Assembly: GCA_002450895.1 (NCBI GenBank)
Contig: DKAR01000051.1
Span: 11,745 to 26,241, forward strand
DNA from: Proteobacteria bacterium UBA6921
Lineage (GTDB): Bacteria; Pseudomonadota; Gammaproteobacteria; SG8-11
Length of the DNA: 14,497 bases
Direction: 5' to 3'
Shown here: positions 13,640 through 14,497 of the stretch, piece after piece
Layout: each line of letters starts with the position of its first letter
How positions within the stretch are numbered: the first letter of the stretch is position 1
Notes under the pieces: generated by a model
The model's database searches: none
What the model was told of the DNA's origin: nothing
What the model saw: the letters and a program-made list of their open reading frames with translations, nothing else
Position numbers and translations under genes: made by a program

Positions 13640-14497
13640 TCAATTGTCGCCGAACAGCCCCAGATTCGACTGCGTCGCCGACGCTGAAGGCGGCGGCACA
13701 ATACCAAAATGCAGATAGGCTGTCTTGGTCGCGACGCGGCCGCGCGGTGTACGCATCATGAATCCCTGCTGGATCAGAAAGGGTTCCAGTACGTCTTCGA
13801 TCGTTCCGCGCTCCTCGCCAATTGCGGCCGCGATGCTGTCGACACCCACGGGCCCGCCGTCGAATTTTTCGATGATCGCGAGCAGCAGCTTGCGATCCAT
13901 CATGTCGAAGCCATGATTGTCCACGTCGAGCACATCGAGCGCGCGCCCTGCGACCGCGGTATCGATGTTTCCATTTGCCTTGACCTGCGCGTAATCCCGC
14001 ACGCGTCGCAACAGCCGATTCGCGATTCGTGGCGTACCGCGCGAGCGACTGGCGATTTCACGCGCGCCTTCGGGATCAATGTGCACGCCGAGGATTCCCG
14101 CCGAACGCGTCACAATCGAGGTGAGGTCGTCCACGTTGTAGAACTCGAGACGCTGCACGATGCCGAAGCGATCCCGCAACGGCGACGTCAACAGTCCGGC
14201 CCGCGTCGTGGCGCCAACAAGCGTGAACGGAGGCAAATCCAGTTTGATCGAACGCGCGGCGGGTCCTTCGCCGATCATGATATCGAGCTGATAGTCTTCC
14301 ATCGCGGGATAGAGGATTTCCTCGACCACCGGACTCAACCGGTGTATCTCGTCGACGAATAAAACATCGCGTGCTTCGAGGTTGGTCAACAGTGCAGCCA
14401 GATCCCCGGGGCGTTCGAGCACCGGGCCCGAGGTCGATCGGATGTTGACGCCCATTTCCGCCGCGATGATGTTGGCGAGCGTGGTCTTGCCGAGGCC
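13640..14497 (-). CDS. ruvB: Holliday junction branch migration helicase RuvB (partial, N-terminus beyond window)
   Basis: RuvB is the hexameric AAA+ motor that, with RuvA, moves Holliday junctions during recombination and repair. 285 residues are visible of a usual 335-350; about 55-65 N-terminal residues lie past the right edge. The first visible residues, GLGKTTLANIIAAE, are the second half of the Walker A motif. Walker B (DEIHR) is at visible residues 49-53 and sensor 1 (GATTRAG) at 95-101. SPLRDRFG follows at 105-112, and a C-terminal winged-helix domain contains TPRGRVATKTAYLHFG. The stop codon is 3 bases before ybgC. This ruv-ybgC-tol linkage is common in Gammaproteobacteria. Confidence 0.97.
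   Translation of the reverse strand, partial: GLGKTTLANIIAAEMGVNIRSTSGPVLERPGDLAALLTNLEARDVLFVDEIHRLSPVVEEILYPAMEDYQLDIMIGEGPAARSIKLDLPPFTLVGATTRAGLLTSPLRDRFGIVQRLEFYNVDDLTSIVTRSAGILGVHIDPEGAREIASRSRGTPRIANRLLRRVRDYAQVKANGNIDTAVAGRALDVLDVDNHGFDMMDRKLLLAIIEKFDGGPVGVDSIAAAIGEERGTIEDVLEPFLIQQGFMMRTPRGRVATKTAYLHFGIVPPPSASATQSNLGLFGDN

Noticed and set aside
13709..14362. A 217-codon plus-strand open frame
   Set aside because: It lies antisense to ruvB, whose AAA+ motifs are fully readable in the minus frame.
1..14497. Mobile elements, CRISPR arrays, tRNA or rRNA genes
   Set aside because: I saw no transposase or integrase pattern, no regular repeat-spacer array and no tRNA-like cloverleaf in the short gaps between genes.

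Overview
The window looks like chromosomal DNA of a gammaproteobacterium of moderately high G+C (judged by eye). The right half is the conserved gene order ruvB-ybgC-tolQ-tolR-tolA-tolB-pal-cpoB followed by queE and queC, an arrangement typical of Gammaproteobacteria. The protein sequences are full length with intact key residues. There are no insertion sequences, tRNA or rRNA genes, CRISPR arrays or phage genes. All genes but one lie on the minus strand, so transcription runs from high to low coordinates. Coding density is high: no gene-free stretch exceeds about 155 bases.

Right to left: ruvB (cut by the right edge) is followed 3 bases later by ybgC. Then come tolQ, tolR and tolA in overlapping reading frames, a 92-base gap with a candidate promoter, and tolB, pal and cpoB. 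Together these encode the Tol-Pal trans-envelope machine: the TolQR proton-driven motor, the TolA periplasmic arm, the TolB propeller, the Pal lipoprotein anchor and the CpoB coordinator. It constricts the outer membrane at division. Next is the 7-deazaguanine (queuosine precursor) pair queE and queC. It is split by the only plus-strand gene, a predicted small outer-membrane beta-barrel protein with its own strong terminator. queC overlaps by 4 bases a gene for an S-adenosylmethionine hydrolase of the DUF62 family, an unusual partnership.

The left third is a signalling region. A 719-residue membrane histidine kinase has a periplasmic CBM9-like (sugar-binding-fold) sensor and resembles, from memory, the kinase of the proteobacterial dedicated sortase system. 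It is followed by a second Pal-like OmpA-family lipoprotein with its own terminator. No response regulator or sortase gene is present in the window. Past the terminator is a second, unrelated sensor kinase, cut by the left edge exactly at its phospho-acceptor histidine. It has an extracytoplasmic sensor and three PAS domains, the middle one carrying the haem-ligand pattern of FixL.

The most interesting points are the kinase plus OmpA-lipoprotein pair without sortase or regulator, the FixL-like PAS domain, the SAM hydrolase coupled to queC, and the barrel protein lodged between queC and queE. I found no clear evidence of a wholly new system; these are unusual combinations of known families.
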